This document shows positions 8,033-17,882 of a DNA stretch of 64,000 bases, piece by piece. The position numbers were made by a program, and so were the translations under genes. Source of the stretch: Halopseudomonas sabulinigri. Its GTDB lineage: Bacteria > Pseudomonadota > Gammaproteobacteria > Pseudomonadales > Pseudomonadaceae. The notes beneath the pieces are model-generated. The model saw only the letters and a list, made by a program, of their open reading frames with translations. It had not been told where the DNA came from and ran no database searches. Location of the stretch: positions 992,001 to 1,056,000 of the forward strand of contig NZ_LT629763.1 of NCBI RefSeq assembly GCF_900105255.1. Direction: 5' to 3'. Position 1 is the first letter of the stretch; the number at the start of each line of letters is the position of its first letter.

Positions 8033-10624
8033 TTACACCGCTTCGGCCAACAGGTCCTTGGCGAATTTTTGCAGAATGCCACCGCTGGAGTAGACCGAGA
8101 GTTCTTCGGCGGTATCCAGGCGGCAGAGGACCGGCACGCGGGTGACCTTGCCGTTCTGGTGGGTGATCACCAGGGTCAGCGGGGTGCGCGGTGCCGGGGT
8201 GCCTTCCACGTCGAAGAGCTCGGTACCGGTCAGCCCCAGGGTCTTGCGCGTGGTGCCTTCCTCGAACTGCAGCGGCATTACGCCCATGCCGATGAGGTTG
8301 GTGCGGTGAATGCGCTCGAAGCCTTCGGCAACAATTACCTCTACCCCTGCCAGCGCAACGCCCTTGGCTGCCCAGTCACGGGATGAGCCCTGGCCGTAGT
8401 CGGCGCCGGCAATAATGATCAGCGGTTGCTTGCGCTCCATGTAGGTTTCAATCGCTTCCCACATGCGCATCACTTGGCCTTCCGGCTCGACCCGCGCCAG
8501 CGAGCCCTGGATCGGCTTGCCCAACTCGTCAGTGACCATCTCGTTCCACAGCTTGGGATTGGCCAGGGTGGCGCGCTGCGCTGTCAGGTGGTCGCCGCGG
8601 TGAGTGGCGTAGGAGTTGAAGTCCTCTTCCGGCAGGCCCATTTTATGCAAATACTCACCGGCGGCGCTATCCAGCAAAATGGCGTTGGAAGGCGACAGGT
8701 GATCGGTGGTGATGTTATCCGGCAGGATCGCCAGCGGCCGCATGCCCTTCATCGCGCGCTGACCGGCCATATTGCCCTCCCAGTAAGGCGGACGGCGAAT
8801 GTAGGTGCTTTGCGGGCGCCAGTCATACAGCGGTGGCGTCTTTGCCTCGGTCTCGCGAGTGATGTCGAACATCGGGATGTAGACCTCGCGGAACTGCGAG
8901 GGCTTGACCGCTGATTTGACGATAGCGTCGATCTCTTCATCCGCCGGCCAGATATCTTTCAGGGTAATCGGATTGCCTTGCTGGTCGTGGCCCAACACAT
9001 CCTTTTCGATATCAAACCGAATGGTGCCGGCAATCGCGTAGGCCACTACCAACGGCGGCGAAGCCAGAAAGGCCTGCTTGGCGTAGGGGTGAATGCGACC
9101 GTCAAAATTGCGGTTACCCGAGAGCACTGCTGTGGCATACAGGTCACGCTCGATCACTTCCTGCTGAATCACCGGGTCCAGCGCACCGGACATGCCGTTA
9201 CAGGTAGTGCAGGCAAAGGCGACCACATCAAAACCCAGCTGCTGCAACTCGGGCAGCAATCCAGATTCTTCCAGATACATTTTCACGGTCTTGGAACCCG
9301 GCGCCAGTGAGCTCTTGACCCAGGGCTTGCGGATCAGACCCAGGCGGTTGGCGTTGCGCGCCAGCAACCCCGCGCCAATGATGTTGCGCGGGTTGGAGGT
9401 ATTGGTGCAACTGGTGATGGCCGCGATGATCACCGCACCATCGGGCATCAAGCCCTCTTCGTTTTCCCACTGGCGCGCGATGCCGCGATTGCCCAACTCG
9501 GAGACCGGCAGCAAGGCATGCGGGTTGGAGGGGCCGGCCATGTTGCGGGTAACCGTGGACAGGTCAAACCGCAGGACCCGCTCGTAATCCACCTCTTGCA
9601 GGGTATCTGCCCAGAAACCGGCTTCCTTGGCGTACTGCTCGACCAGAGCGACCTGCTCGTCTTCACGGCCAGTCAGCTTGAGGTATTCAATGGTCTGCTC
9701 GTCAATAAAGAACATGCCCGCACTGGCGCCATATTCAGGCGTCATGTTGGCGATGGTGGCGCGATCGCCCAGCGACAGGCTGTTGGCGCCAGCACCGAAG
9801 AACTCCAGGTAGGCACCCACGACGCGCTCGCGGCGCAAAAACTCGGTGAGCGCCAGCACCAGATCGGTACCGGTAATACCGGGCTTGAGCTTGCCAGTCA
9901 GCTCTACGCCGACGATGTCGGGCAGGCGCATCATGGACGGATTGCCCAGCATCACGTTCTCGGCCTCCAGCCCGCCCACGCCCACGGAAATCACGCCCAG
10001 CGCGTCCACCATGGGCGTATGGCTGTCAGTGCCCACACAGGTGTCGGGGAAAGCCACACCGTCACGTACCTGCACCACCGGCGACATCTTTTCCAGGTTG
10101 ATCTGGTGCATGATGCCGTTGCCCGGCGGAATCACATCCACGTTATCAAACGCGGTCTTAGTCCAGTTGATGAAATGAAAGCGATCTTCGTTGCGGCGAT
10201 CCTCTACCGCACGGTTTTTCTCGAAGGCGTTTTCCTCAAAACCGGGGTGCTCCACGGCCAGCGAGTGGTCAACGATCAACTGGGTCGGCACTACCGGATT
10301 AACCTTGCTCGGATCGCCGCCCTGCTCGGCAATAATGTCGCGCAGCCCGGCCAGATCAACCAGTGCGGTCTGCCCCAGGATGTCGTGACAGACCACGCGG
10401 GCCGGATACCAGGGAAAGTCCAGCGTGCGCTGACGATCGATCAGTTGCTTGAGTGACGCCGTCAGATCTTCCGGCGCGCAGCGGCGTACCAGTTGCTCGG
10501 CCAGCACGCGCGAGGTGTAGGGCAGTTTTGCCCAGGCGTCTTGTTTGATCGAGTCAACCGCTTCGCGAGTATCGAAGTAGTCCAGCGCCGTACCCGGCAG
10601 TGGCTTGCGGTATTGGCTGTTCAT
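8033..10624 (-). CDS. acnD: Fe/S-dependent 2-methylcitrate dehydratase AcnD
   Basis: 863 residues, an aconitase-superfamily enzyme with a [4Fe-4S] cluster that dehydrates 2-methylcitrate. Cluster cysteines are visible in SCTNTSNP (about residue 405) and in ACTTCNGMSG (about 474 and 477). The swivel domain has AGADYGQGSSRDWAAKG near the C-terminus. The length and the neighbours prpC and prpF distinguish it from AcnA. Its ATG overlaps the prpC stop by one base (TAATG), so the two are translationally coupled. A terminator follows immediately. Confidence 0.96.
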   Translation of the reverse strand: MNSQYRKPLPGTALDYFDTREAVDSIKQDAWAKLPYTSRVLAEQLVRRCAPEDLTASLKQLIDRQRTLDFPWYPARVVCHDILGQTALVDLAGLRDIIAEQGGDPSKVNPVVPTQLIVDHSLAVEHPGFEENAFEKNRAVEDRRNEDRFHFINWTKTAFDNVDVIPPGNGIMHQINLEKMSPVVQVRDGVAFPDTCVGTDSHTPMVDALGVISVGVGGLEAENVMLGNPSMMRLPDIVGVELTGKLKPGITGTDLVLALTEFLRRERVVGAYLEFFGAGANSLSLGDRATIANMTPEYGASAGMFFIDEQTIEYLKLTGREDEQVALVEQYAKEAGFWADTLQEVDYERVLRFDLSTVTRNMAGPSNPHALLPVSELGNRGIARQWENEEGLMPDGAVIIAAITSCTNTSNPRNIIGAGLLARNANRLGLIRKPWVKSSLAPGSKTVKMYLEESGLLPELQQLGFDVVAFACTTCNGMSGALDPVIQQEVIERDLYATAVLSGNRNFDGRIHPYAKQAFLASPPLVVAYAIAGTIRFDIEKDVLGHDQQGNPITLKDIWPADEEIDAIVKSAVKPSQFREVYIPMFDITRETEAKTPPLYDWRPQSTYIRRPPYWEGNMAGQRAMKGMRPLAILPDNITTDHLSPSNAILLDSAAGEYLHKMGLPEEDFNSYATHRGDHLTAQRATLANPKLWNEMVTDELGKPIQGSLARVEPEGQVMRMWEAIETYMERKQPLIIIAGADYGQGSSRDWAAKGVALAGVEVIVAEGFERIHRTNLIGMGVMPLQFEEGTTRKTLGLTGTELFDVEGTPAPRTPLTLVITHQNGKVTRVPVLCRLDTAEELSVYSSGGILQKFAKDLLAEAV

Positions 10625-11787
10625 TACTTGCGATCCTTGAGCGGCACAAAGGCCACGTCTTCAGGGCCTACATAATTGGCGCTGGGGCGAATGATCTTGC
10701 CGTCAATGCGCTGCTCGATAACGTGACTGGACCAGCCGGCGGTGCGCGCAATCACAAACAGCGGCGTGAACATCGCCGTGGGAACACCCATCATGTGATA
10801 GCTCACGGCGCTGAACCAGTCGAGATTGGGGAACATTTTCTTGATTTCCCACATCACGCTTTCCAGGCGCTCGGCGATGTCGTACATCTTGGTGTTGCTC
10901 TGCTCTGCCGAGAGCTCACGTGCCACATCCTTGATCACCTTGTTGCGCGGATCAGAGACGGTGTAGACCGGGTGGCCAAAGCCGATGACCACTTCCTTCT
11001 TCACGACGCGGGCTCGGATATCGGCTTCGGCCTCATCCGGGGTGTCGTAGCGTTTCTGAATCTCGAAAGCGACCTCGTTGGCGCCGCCATGCTTGGGCCC
11101 GCGCAATGCGCCAATGCCGCCAGCAATGCACGAGTGCATATCCGAACCCGTGCCGGCGATCACCCGACTGGTAAAGGTGGAGGCATTGAATTCGTGCTCC
11201 GCGTACAAAATCAGACTGGTGTGCATCGCACGCACCCAGGATTCGCGCGGCGCCTCACCGTGCAGCAGATGCAGGAAATGACCACCAATCGAGTCGTCAT
11301 CGGTTTCCACATCAATACGCTTGCCGTTGTGGCTGAAGTGATACCAGTACAGCAGCATGGAACCGAAAGACGCCATCAGCTTGTCGGCAATGTCGCGGGC
11401 GCCGGGATGATTGTGATCATCCTTCTCGGGTGACACACAGCCCAGCACAGAGACGCCGGTGCGCATGACATCCATCGGATGCGCCGATGGCGGCAGCTGC
11501 TCCAGTGACGCCTTGAGTGCGGCGGGCAGACCGCGCAATGCGCGCAATTTTGCCTTATAGGAGGCCAGCTCCGCAGCGGTCGGCAACTTGCCGTGCACCA
11601 GCAGATGGGCGATCTCTTCAAACTCGCAGGTGTTGGCGATATCCAGAATATCGTAGCCGCGGTAGTGCAGGTCGTTGCCGCTGCGGCCTACGGTGCACAG
11701 TGCGGTATTGCCGGCGGCGGTGCCGCTCAGGGCAACAGATTTTTTTGGCTTGAAGGTCGGATTCGGATTCTCGGGGGTGGCGCTCAT
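10624..11787 (-). CDS. prpC: 2-methylcitrate synthase
   Basis: 387 residues, citrate-synthase fold. It condenses propionyl-CoA with oxaloacetate to 2-methylcitrate. Catalytic blocks visible: [11 protein letters not shown] (His near 232) and [13 protein letters not shown] (His near 271); the Asp lies in the C-terminal part. The ATG at 11787 is preferred because GGAGA sits 8-12 bases upstream and the protein then begins [10 protein letters not shown]. An in-frame start at 11844 has no such support. It lies between prpB and acnD in the minus-strand operon. Confidence 0.96.
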   Translation of the reverse strand: MSATPENPNPTFKPKKSVALSGTAAGNTALCTVGRSGNDLHYRGYDILDIANTCEFEEIAHLLVHGKLPTAAELASYKAKLRALRGLPAALKASLEQLPPSAHPMDVMRTGVSVLGCVSPEKDDHNHPGARDIADKLMASFGSMLLYWYHFSHNGKRIDVETDDDSIGGHFLHLLHGEAPRESWVRAMHTSLILYAEHEFNASTFTSRVIAGTGSDMHSCIAGGIGALRGPKHGGANEVAFEIQKRYDTPDEAEADIRARVVKKEVVIGFGHPVYTVSDPRNKVIKDVARELSAEQSNTKMYDIAERLESVMWEIKKMFPNLDWFSAVSYHMMGVPTAMFTPLFVIARTAGWSSHVIEQRIDGKIIRPSANYVGPEDVAFVPLKDRK

Positions 11788-11883
11788 TATCAGGTCTCCT
11801 CTCGGATCATTCTTGTCTTGTTGCGCAGGCCCAATGGCCTGCACCTACATAACAGCGCCGCGAGCGCGGCGCTGCCTGATGAA

Positions 11884-12768
11884 TTACTTCTTGCCGGCGG
11901 CGAAGAGCGCGTCCAGCTTCTGCTCGAACGCGTGATAACCAATCCGGTCGTAAAGCTCGGCGCGGGTCTGCATGCTATCGACCACCGCTTTCTGATGGCC
12001 TTCGCTGCGGATCGCGGTATACACGTTCTCTGCCGCCTTGTTGGCCGCCCGGAACGCCGATAGCGGGTACAGCTGAATGGCCACGCCAACCGAGGCCAAC
12101 TCGTCGCGGGTAAACAATGGGGTGGCGCCAAATTCGGTGATGTTGGCCAGTACCGGCACGTTCAGTTCCTTGACGAAGCGCTCGTAGGTCGGCAGATCGT
12201 AGGCGGCCTCGGCGAATATGCCGTCGGCACCCGCCTCGACGTAGGCCTTGCAGCGCTCAATGGCGGCATCCACGCCTTCTGCCTGAATGGCGTCGGTACG
12301 CGCAATCAGGAAGAAATCGGGGTCGGTCTTGGCATCCACCGCCGCCTTGATACGGTTGACCATCTCTTCGGTCGAGACAATCTCTTTGCCTGGGCGGTGG
12401 CCGCAGCGCTTGGCGCCCACCTGATCCTCGATATGCGCCGCAGCGGCGCCGGCCTTGATCAGGCTTTTGACCGTGCGCTCAATGTTGAAGGCACTGGGGC
12501 CGAAACCGGTGTCGATATCCACCAGAAGCGGCAGATCGCAGACATCAGTAATACGGCGTACGTCGATCAGCACATCTTCCAGGGTGTTGATCCCCAAGTC
12601 CGGCAAGCCGAGCGAGCCGGCAGCCACGCCGCCGCCCGACAGGTAGATAGCCTTGAAACCAGCACGCTTGGCCAGCAGTGCGTGGTTGGCGTTGATCGCA
12701 CCAATAACCTGCAACGGACTTTCGGCAGCCAGTGCCTCGCGAAAACGTTTACCCGGGGTGTTCGACAT
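11884..12768 (-). CDS. prpB: 2-methylisocitrate lyase
   Basis: 294 residues, PEP mutase/isocitrate lyase superfamily. It splits 2-methylisocitrate to pyruvate and succinate. The signature [12 protein letters not shown] is near 119-130, with the catalytic Cys in KRCGH; DIDTGFG (near 85-91) and [14 protein letters not shown] are also family blocks. A strong AGGAGG site lies about 10 bases before the ATG. The start overlaps the stop of the GntR gene (TGATG), making it the first enzyme gene of a regulator-led operon. Confidence 0.96.
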   Translation of the reverse strand: MSNTPGKRFREALAAESPLQVIGAINANHALLAKRAGFKAIYLSGGGVAAGSLGLPDLGINTLEDVLIDVRRITDVCDLPLLVDIDTGFGPSAFNIERTVKSLIKAGAAAAHIEDQVGAKRCGHRPGKEIVSTEEMVNRIKAAVDAKTDPDFFLIARTDAIQAEGVDAAIERCKAYVEAGADGIFAEAAYDLPTYERFVKELNVPVLANITEFGATPLFTRDELASVGVAIQLYPLSAFRAANKAAENVYTAIRSEGHQKAVVDSMQTRAELYDRIGYHAFEQKLDALFAAGKK

Positions 12769-13490
12769 CAGACTTTCCCTCCTGAGGAAGTGGAGGCCTC
12801 GCCCTGCTCCTGCAGGCGACGCTCAATATTGCGACGTGAGGCACTGATATGGCGGCGCATCAGCATTTCCGCCAGCTCGCCATCACGATCAGCAATGGCT
12901 TGAATAAGATTATGGTGCTCGGCAAAGGCCTGTTGCGGCCGCTTGGGCGTGGTCGAAAAACGGTAGCGGTACATGCGCACCAGGTGATACAGCTCATCAC
13001 AGAGCATGTTGCTCAGCGTGCGATTCTTGCTGCCCTGCACGATCAGATAATGAATATCCAGATCACCTTCCTGCTGATAGTAGGATTTGTTTGCCTTAAG
13101 ACCGCTGTGCTGCTCGTGCATGGCCAGCACATCACGCAGCCCCTGTATTTCTTCATCGGTCATGTTCTGCGCGGCCAAGCGGCAGGCCATGCCTTCCAGC
13201 GCTTCGCGCACGTGGTACAGCTCAATCAACTCTGCATAGCTGAGCGACACCACCCGCACGCCGGCGTGCGGAATGCGCACGACCAGCCGACGCCCCTCAA
13301 GGCGGCGAATTGCTTCGCGCAGCGGGCCACGGCCAATGCCGAACGTAGTAGAGAGATATTGCTCGCTGATACGCGTGCCAGGGGCAATATCACCCTTGAC
13401 GATAGCCGCCTGAATCTGGCGGAAGGCACCGTCAGACAGTGTTTTGGTGGGTTCTTCCAGTTCAATATCTGTCAATTGTAGACAATCCAT
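12768..13490 (-). CDS. GntR-family (FCD) regulator of the methylcitrate operon
   Basis: 240 residues. A winged helix at about 15-85 ([34 protein letters not shown]) is followed by a helical FCD ligand domain (about 95-225), with metal-binding-type residues in DIHYLI and HHNLIQAI. Pseudomonads control prp genes with such a GntR regulator, not the enterobacterial PrpR. I chose the ATG at 13490 over 13547, since residues before it are not conserved-looking and an operator box would otherwise lie deep in the gene. The first codons contain operator box 1, suggesting autorepression. The likely effector is a methylcitrate-cycle intermediate; this is inferred. Confidence 0.88.
   Translation of the reverse strand: MDCLQLTDIELEEPTKTLSDGAFRQIQAAIVKGDIAPGTRISEQYLSTTFGIGRGPLREAIRRLEGRRLVVRIPHAGVRVVSLSYAELIELYHVREALEGMACRLAAQNMTDEEIQGLRDVLAMHEQHSGLKANKSYYQQEGDLDIHYLIVQGSKNRTLSNMLCDELYHLVRMYRYRFSTTPKRPQQAFAEHHNLIQAIADRDGELAEMLMRRHISASRRNIERRLQEQGEASTSSGGKV
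13475..13486. promoter_or_regulatory. GntR operator box 1
   Basis: ATTGTAGACAAT: 5-bp half sites ATTGT/ACAAT with a 2-bp centre, overlapping codons 2-5 of the GntR gene. It fits the FCD-type GntR consensus TNGTNNNACNA-like palindromes. Confidence 0.7.
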
Positions 13491-13536
13491 AATTGAGATT
13501 TGGAAAACACGCGAATTTTGCGCCCTCACCCCCACT

Positions 13537-13548
13537 ATTGTCAACAAT
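13537..13548. promoter_or_regulatory. GntR operator box 2
   Basis: ATTGTCAACAAT, the same half sites as boxes 1 and 3, centred 62 bp upstream of box 1 in the leader of the GntR-prpB operon. Confidence 0.75.
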
Positions 13549-13623
13549 GCAGACTGTGATTCCTGGTCTATGCTGCTCTATAAGGGCCGCCGGAATGGAA
13601 CTTGAGCAGGCAACGGCCGTCGG

Positions 13624-13635
13624 ATTGTCGACAAT
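13624..13635. promoter_or_regulatory. GntR operator box 3
   Basis: ATTGTCGACAAT, extended to a perfect 14-bp palindrome by flanking G/C (13623-13636). It is 87 bp from box 2 and lies between the divergent GntR and transglutaminase/7TM genes, so it could affect either promoter. Confidence 0.75.
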
Positions 13636-13787
13636 CTGCAACCACACCCTGCGTGCTCATAGCTACACAGAACCTGTACCCAGCCTCTACGAGGCGGCGC
13701 AGGGTCATGCTAAGATGCCGCCAGCGTGCCGCGCCTGCTGCCAGCTTTTCAGGGCAACGCCGACTTAAAACAGACGTTGAGAAAACT

Positions 13788-15314
13788 ATGCATTCAATAA
13801 ATCTGCACCTGAAAATCCTGATTGCCGTGCTCGTTAGCCTAGGTGTGCTCATCACCGGATACCAAATCTACCTCCTCGATATCCCGGTCACCGAGGACGA
13901 AACAGATGACATCTGGAGTCTGGATGCCAAGGTTGAATTCAGAGCCACCCCTGGCACCCCAATCAAGGCGCAGTTTTATATTCCCCCGTTGAATCAGGAC
14001 TACGTCAGCCTCAACGAAAGCTTCATCTCCAACAACTATGGCGTCAGCGTCAACAGCCAGAATGGCAACCGTCGCGTTACCTGGTCATCGCGCCGTGCCA
14101 GTGGCACCCAGACCCTTTATTACCGCCTGGTGCTGACCCAACGCTACAGCGAAGAGCAGCTTGCTGCCGCGCCGCCGCCACCGCGCCAACCGATTCCGCT
14201 GGAAGGTCCTGAGCAGATCGCAGCCGATGCGCTGATTAACCCGATCCGCCAGCATTCGGCCGACATCGAAACCTTCATCAGCGAAACCATTCGCCGCGTC
14301 AACGATATTACCGACGACAACGTCAAGCTCCTGCTCAACGGCGGCACCAGCGCCATGGACAAGGCACGGGTCATCGATTTGCTGCTGTCCAACGCGCGTA
14401 TCCCGCTGGAAATGGTGCACACCATCCGCCTGGAGAACACCGAAGCGCAGAGCCCGGAGCTCTGGCTGCGCAGCTACAATGGCGAACGCTGGCTGTACTT
14501 CCATCCGGAAACCGGCCAACAGGGCATGCCCGACAACCGTCTGGTCTGGTGGACTGGCCCCGAGCCGCTGCTGGCGATGGAAGGTGGCCGCCAGAGCAGC
14601 GTGTCATTGACCGTAACCAACAGTGAAATGAATGCCCTGCGCCTGGCCAAACTGACTACCGAGAACCGCGCCTCGGCGCTGCTCGACTATTCGCTGTATG
14701 GTCTGCCACTGCAGGCACAGCGGGTTTACCAGGTGATGATCATGATCCCCATCGGCGTACTGGTGATCCTGATCCTGCGTAACCTGATCGGCATGCAGAC
14801 CCTGGGAACCTTTACCCCGGTACTGATTGCACTGGCGTTCCGTGAAACCGAGGTTGGTTGGGGTATCGCGCTGTTTACCTTGATCACCGCCCTGGGTCTG
14901 TCGCTGCGCTCTTACCTTGAACACCTCAAGTTGCAGATGCTGCCGCGCTTGTCCGTGGTACTGACCTTTGTGGTCCTGGTGATCGCGGCCATCAGCCTGT
15001 TCAGCCATAAACTGGGCATGGAGAAGGCACTGGCGGTGTCGCTGTTCCCGATGGTGATTCTGACCATGACCATTGAACGCCTGTCGATCACCTGGGAAGA
15101 GCGCGGCGGTATCCAGTCGCTCAAGACCGCCCTGGGCACCCTGATCGCCGCGACTTTGGCACACCTGCTGATGACCATTCCGGAGTTGACCTATTTCGTC
15201 TTCACCTTCCCTGCCGTGCTGTTGATCCTGGTTGGCTTCATGCTCGCCATGGGCCGCTACCGTGGCTACCGCCTGACCGAACTGATGCGCTTCAAGGCGC
15301 TGACCAAGGGCTGA
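13788..15314 (+). CDS. Inactive transglutaminase-like protein fused to seven membrane helices
   Basis: 508 residues. One N-terminal membrane anchor (about 8-28) is followed by a periplasmic part that includes a degenerate transglutaminase-like domain (about 140-280) and then a helical membrane domain (about 315-500). The family is known as inactive transglutaminase fused to 7TM, usually encoded with an ATP-grasp ligase and often an ATP-dependent zinc protease-type gene. The ATG at 13788 is chosen because it places the membrane anchor at the N-terminus; an in-frame start at 13602 would add a non-membrane prefix running through operator box 3. The ligase gene follows after 9 bp. Function is inferred only: membrane-linked peptide or amino-acid ligation. 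Confidence 0.85.
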   Translation: MHSINLHLKILIAVLVSLGVLITGYQIYLLDIPVTEDETDDIWSLDAKVEFRATPGTPIKAQFYIPPLNQDYVSLNESFISNNYGVSVNSQNGNRRVTWSSRRASGTQTLYYRLVLTQRYSEEQLAAAPPPPRQPIPLEGPEQIAADALINPIRQHSADIETFISETIRRVNDITDDNVKLLLNGGTSAMDKARVIDLLLSNARIPLEMVHTIRLENTEAQSPELWLRSYNGERWLYFHPETGQQGMPDNRLVWWTGPEPLLAMEGGRQSSVSLTVTNSEMNALRLAKLTTENRASALLDYSLYGLPLQAQRVYQVMIMIPIGVLVILILRNLIGMQTLGTFTPVLIALAFRETEVGWGIALFTLITALGLSLRSYLEHLKLQMLPRLSVVLTFVVLVIAAISLFSHKLGMEKALAVSLFPMVILTMTIERLSITWEERGGIQSLKTALGTLIAATLAHLLMTIPELTYFVFTFPAVLLILVGFMLAMGRYRGYRLTELMRFKALTKG

Positions 15315-15323
15315 GGAGTCGAC

Positions 15324-16334
15324 ATGTTCTGGAAAACCTGGAAGGCACTGGCTGCCAATGGCGTAATGGGCATCAACCGCCGCAACGCGGATTACGTGCT
15401 CAAGTACAACAAGCGCCATTTGTATCCGGTGGTGGATGACAAGATCCTGACCAAGGAACGGGCCATGGCGGCTGGCATTCACGTGCCGGAGATGTATGGC
15501 GTAATCGAGACCGAAAAGGACTTCGATACCTTCGACGGCATCGTCGCCAACTACCGCGACTTCGTTATCAAACCGGCGCAGGGCGCAGGCGGTGATGGCA
15601 TTATCGTAATTGCCGACCGCTTTGAGGGTATGTTCAAGACCGTCTCAGGCAAGATCATCAGCCGCGACGAGATTGGCCATCACATCTCCAGCATTCTGTC
15701 CGGTCTGTATTCGCTGGGCGGTCACCGCGACCGCGTACTGATCGAATACCGGGTAACCCCCGACCAGATCTTCAAAAGCATCAGTTACGAAGGTGTGCCG
15801 GACATCCGCATTATTTGTCTGATGGGCTACCCGGTCATGGCCATGCTGCGTCTGCCCACGCGGCAATCGGGCGGCAAGGCGAACCTGCACCAGGGCGCGA
15901 TTGGCGTTGGCGTCGACCTGGCCTCCGGTGTGACCCTCAAGGGTACCTGGCTGAACAAGATCATCAGCAAGCATCCGGACACCACCAACCCGGTCGACGG
16001 CGTGCAACTGCCCGACTGGAATGGCTTCATGAATCTGGCCGCCTCCTGCTACGAGCTGTCCGGGTTGGGCTATATCGGCGTGGATCTGGTGCTTGATCAA
16101 GACCAGGGCCCTCTAATTCTTGAGCTCAATGCGCGCCCCGGCCTGAACATCCAGATTGCCAACGATGCAGGCCTGACCGCCCGTTGCCATAAGGTCGAGC
16201 ATCATCTGGCCGAACTGAAAAAGGCCGGCAAGACCGAAACCGCAGAAGAGCGCGTGGCTTTCTCGCAGCTGCATTTCGGCATGCCGACCAGCGCCGAACC
16301 CTCCGAGCCGCAGCCCGACCCTGCCACCGCGTAA
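15324..16334 (+). CDS. Alpha-L-glutamate ligase-like protein (RimK-type ATP-grasp)
   Basis: 336 residues. ATP-grasp features: DFVIKPAQGAGGDGIIV near 75-92 binds ATP, and LILELNARPGLNIQIAN near 264-280 holds the metal-binding Glu/Asn. Such enzymes form amide bonds between carboxylates and amines through acyl-phosphates. GGAG lies 8-11 bases before the ATG and the gene is tightly coupled to the 7TM gene. The third usual partner, an ATP-dependent zinc-protease-like gene, is not seen nearby. The natural substrate is unknown. Confidence 0.88.
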   Translation: MFWKTWKALAANGVMGINRRNADYVLKYNKRHLYPVVDDKILTKERAMAAGIHVPEMYGVIETEKDFDTFDGIVANYRDFVIKPAQGAGGDGIIVIADRFEGMFKTVSGKIISRDEIGHHISSILSGLYSLGGHRDRVLIEYRVTPDQIFKSISYEGVPDIRIICLMGYPVMAMLRLPTRQSGGKANLHQGAIGVGVDLASGVTLKGTWLNKIISKHPDTTNPVDGVQLPDWNGFMNLAASCYELSGLGYIGVDLVLDQDQGPLILELNARPGLNIQIANDAGLTARCHKVEHHLAELKKAGKTETAEERVAFSQLHFGMPTSAEPSEPQPDPATA

Positions 16335-16352
16335 GGTCAGGCGCGTCCGGCC

Positions 16353-17690
16353 ATGCCTGAATACCAGTTAACCGAAGTAAGCTACCAGGCTGATCCGCTC
16401 CCGCGGCTGATCAGCCTGCGCGGGCTTGGCCATCCGGTGCTGCTCGATTCGGCAGACAACCGCTCGCACCTGGGACGTTACAGCGTGCTTGCCGCGGCGC
16501 CCTCTACGGTAGTTTCCAGCCGCAACACACCCGATGCCCTTAGCGAGGTTCGTGCTCGATTGCAGGTCCTGGGCCCGGCGCGCTGGCCAGCCGGCCAGGC
16601 GTTGCCCTTTGGCGCGGGCGCGTTGGGTTACCTCAGTTATGACCTGGCGCGCGAACTCGAAAACCTTCCCAGCCTGGCGGCTGACGACATCGCCCTGCCC
16701 TGCATTCAGCTGGGTATCTACCGCTGGAGCCTGGTAAGTGATCATCTGCAACAGCGCTGCTGGCTGGTGTGTCACCCAAGCCTGCCTGAGGCCGAACGCG
16801 ACAAGGTGCTCGCCCGCCTACAGCAGGCGCCTTCTGAGCCAGCGGAATTTCAGCTGGACGCGCCCTTTCACGCCGAGCAAAGCAAAGCGCAGTACGCCCA
16901 GGCGTTTGCGCGCATCCAGCATTACATCCAGGCCGGCGACTGTTACCAGATAAACCTGGCGCAACGCTTCTCCAGCCGTTACGCGGGTGACCCTCTTGAA
17001 GCCTACCGATTACTGCGCAGCGCCAGTCCGACGCCCTTCTCCGCCTACCTGGAAACGCCCGACGCCTGCCTGCTCAGCCTCTCGCCGGAACGCTTTCTGC
17101 AGGTTCATGACGCGCAGGTTGAGGCCCGACCGATCAAGGGCACCCGTGCCCGTGGCAAGACACTAGCAGAAGACCAGGCACTTGCCAGCGAGCTGCAGCA
17201 TTGCCTGAAGGATCGCGCCGAGAACCTGATGATTGTCGACCTGCTGCGCAACGACCTTGGCCGTAGCTGTGTGCCGGGCAGTATTCGCGTGCCGGAGCTG
17301 TTCAGCCTGGAAAGCTATCCTAACGTGCATCATCTGGTCAGCAGTGTGACCGGCACCCTGCGCACCGACTGCGATGCAATCGAACTGCTACGCAGCTCAT
17401 TCCCCGGCGGCTCCATTACCGGAGCGCCGAAGATACGCGCCATGCAGATCATCGAGGAGCTCGAGCCGGTACGCCGTAGCCTGTATTGCGGCGGCGTGGG
17501 CTATATCGGCTGCGAAGGGCAAATGGATTTCAATATCGCCATTCGCAGCCTGGTTTGCGCCAATCAGCAGGTTTACTGCTGGGGCGGCGGCGGCATTGTC
17601 GCCGACTCTGACATTGATGCCGAGTACCAGGAAACCCTGACCAAGGTGGGCAACCTGCTGAACGCCCTGCCCATCAAACCTGATTACTAA
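16353..17690 (+). CDS. pabB: Aminodeoxychorismate synthase component I
   Basis: 445 residues, a chorismate-binding enzyme of folate (p-aminobenzoate) synthesis that works with the glutaminase PabA. PabB-type PIKGTRARG lies near 262-270; Lys here separates PabB from anthranilate synthase, which has PIAGT. DLLRNDLGRSC, FPGGSITGAPK and GEVxG-like GGVGYIGCEGQMDFNIAIR complete the active site. It starts 18 bp after the ATP-grasp gene and is probably cotranscribed with it, though functionally unrelated. A strong terminator follows. Confidence 0.95.
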   Translation: MPEYQLTEVSYQADPLPRLISLRGLGHPVLLDSADNRSHLGRYSVLAAAPSTVVSSRNTPDALSEVRARLQVLGPARWPAGQALPFGAGALGYLSYDLARELENLPSLAADDIALPCIQLGIYRWSLVSDHLQQRCWLVCHPSLPEAERDKVLARLQQAPSEPAEFQLDAPFHAEQSKAQYAQAFARIQHYIQAGDCYQINLAQRFSSRYAGDPLEAYRLLRSASPTPFSAYLETPDACLLSLSPERFLQVHDAQVEARPIKGTRARGKTLAEDQALASELQHCLKDRAENLMIVDLLRNDLGRSCVPGSIRVPELFSLESYPNVHHLVSSVTGTLRTDCDAIELLRSSFPGGSITGAPKIRAMQIIEELEPVRRSLYCGGVGYIGCEGQMDFNIAIRSLVCANQQVYCWGGGGIVADSDIDAEYQETLTKVGNLLNALPIKPDY

Positions 17691-17805
17691 TGTCATTTGG
17701 CCTTTGATCGCGACCACGCCGGTGCCTACGTTCCGCGCCTCGCCTGGTCAGTTTCCCGGCAGCAACGCGGTTCGTAATGAAACCTCAGCAGACCCTAGCC
17801 AGCAG

Positions 17806-17852
17806 CCAACAAAAGCCCGCTGTCAGCGAGACTGACAGCGGGCTTTTGTTGG
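17806..17852. terminator. Long bidirectional terminator between pabB and an MFS gene
   Basis: A 21-bp perfect stem (17806-17826 with 17832-17852) and a 5-nt loop. The core is GCCCGCTGTCAG with AAAA/TTTT on the outer sides. It separates convergent genes. Confidence 0.9.
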
Positions 17853-17882
17853 TACCGCAAAGTGGGCGAAGGCAGCGCCAAT

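Noticed and set aside
9518..10456. Long plus-strand ORF opposite acnD, and similar antisense ORFs opposite prpF, prpC, ilvC, alaA and fadE
   Set aside because: All mirror well-identified genes on the other strand and show composition typical of antisense frames (many His, Arg, Gln).
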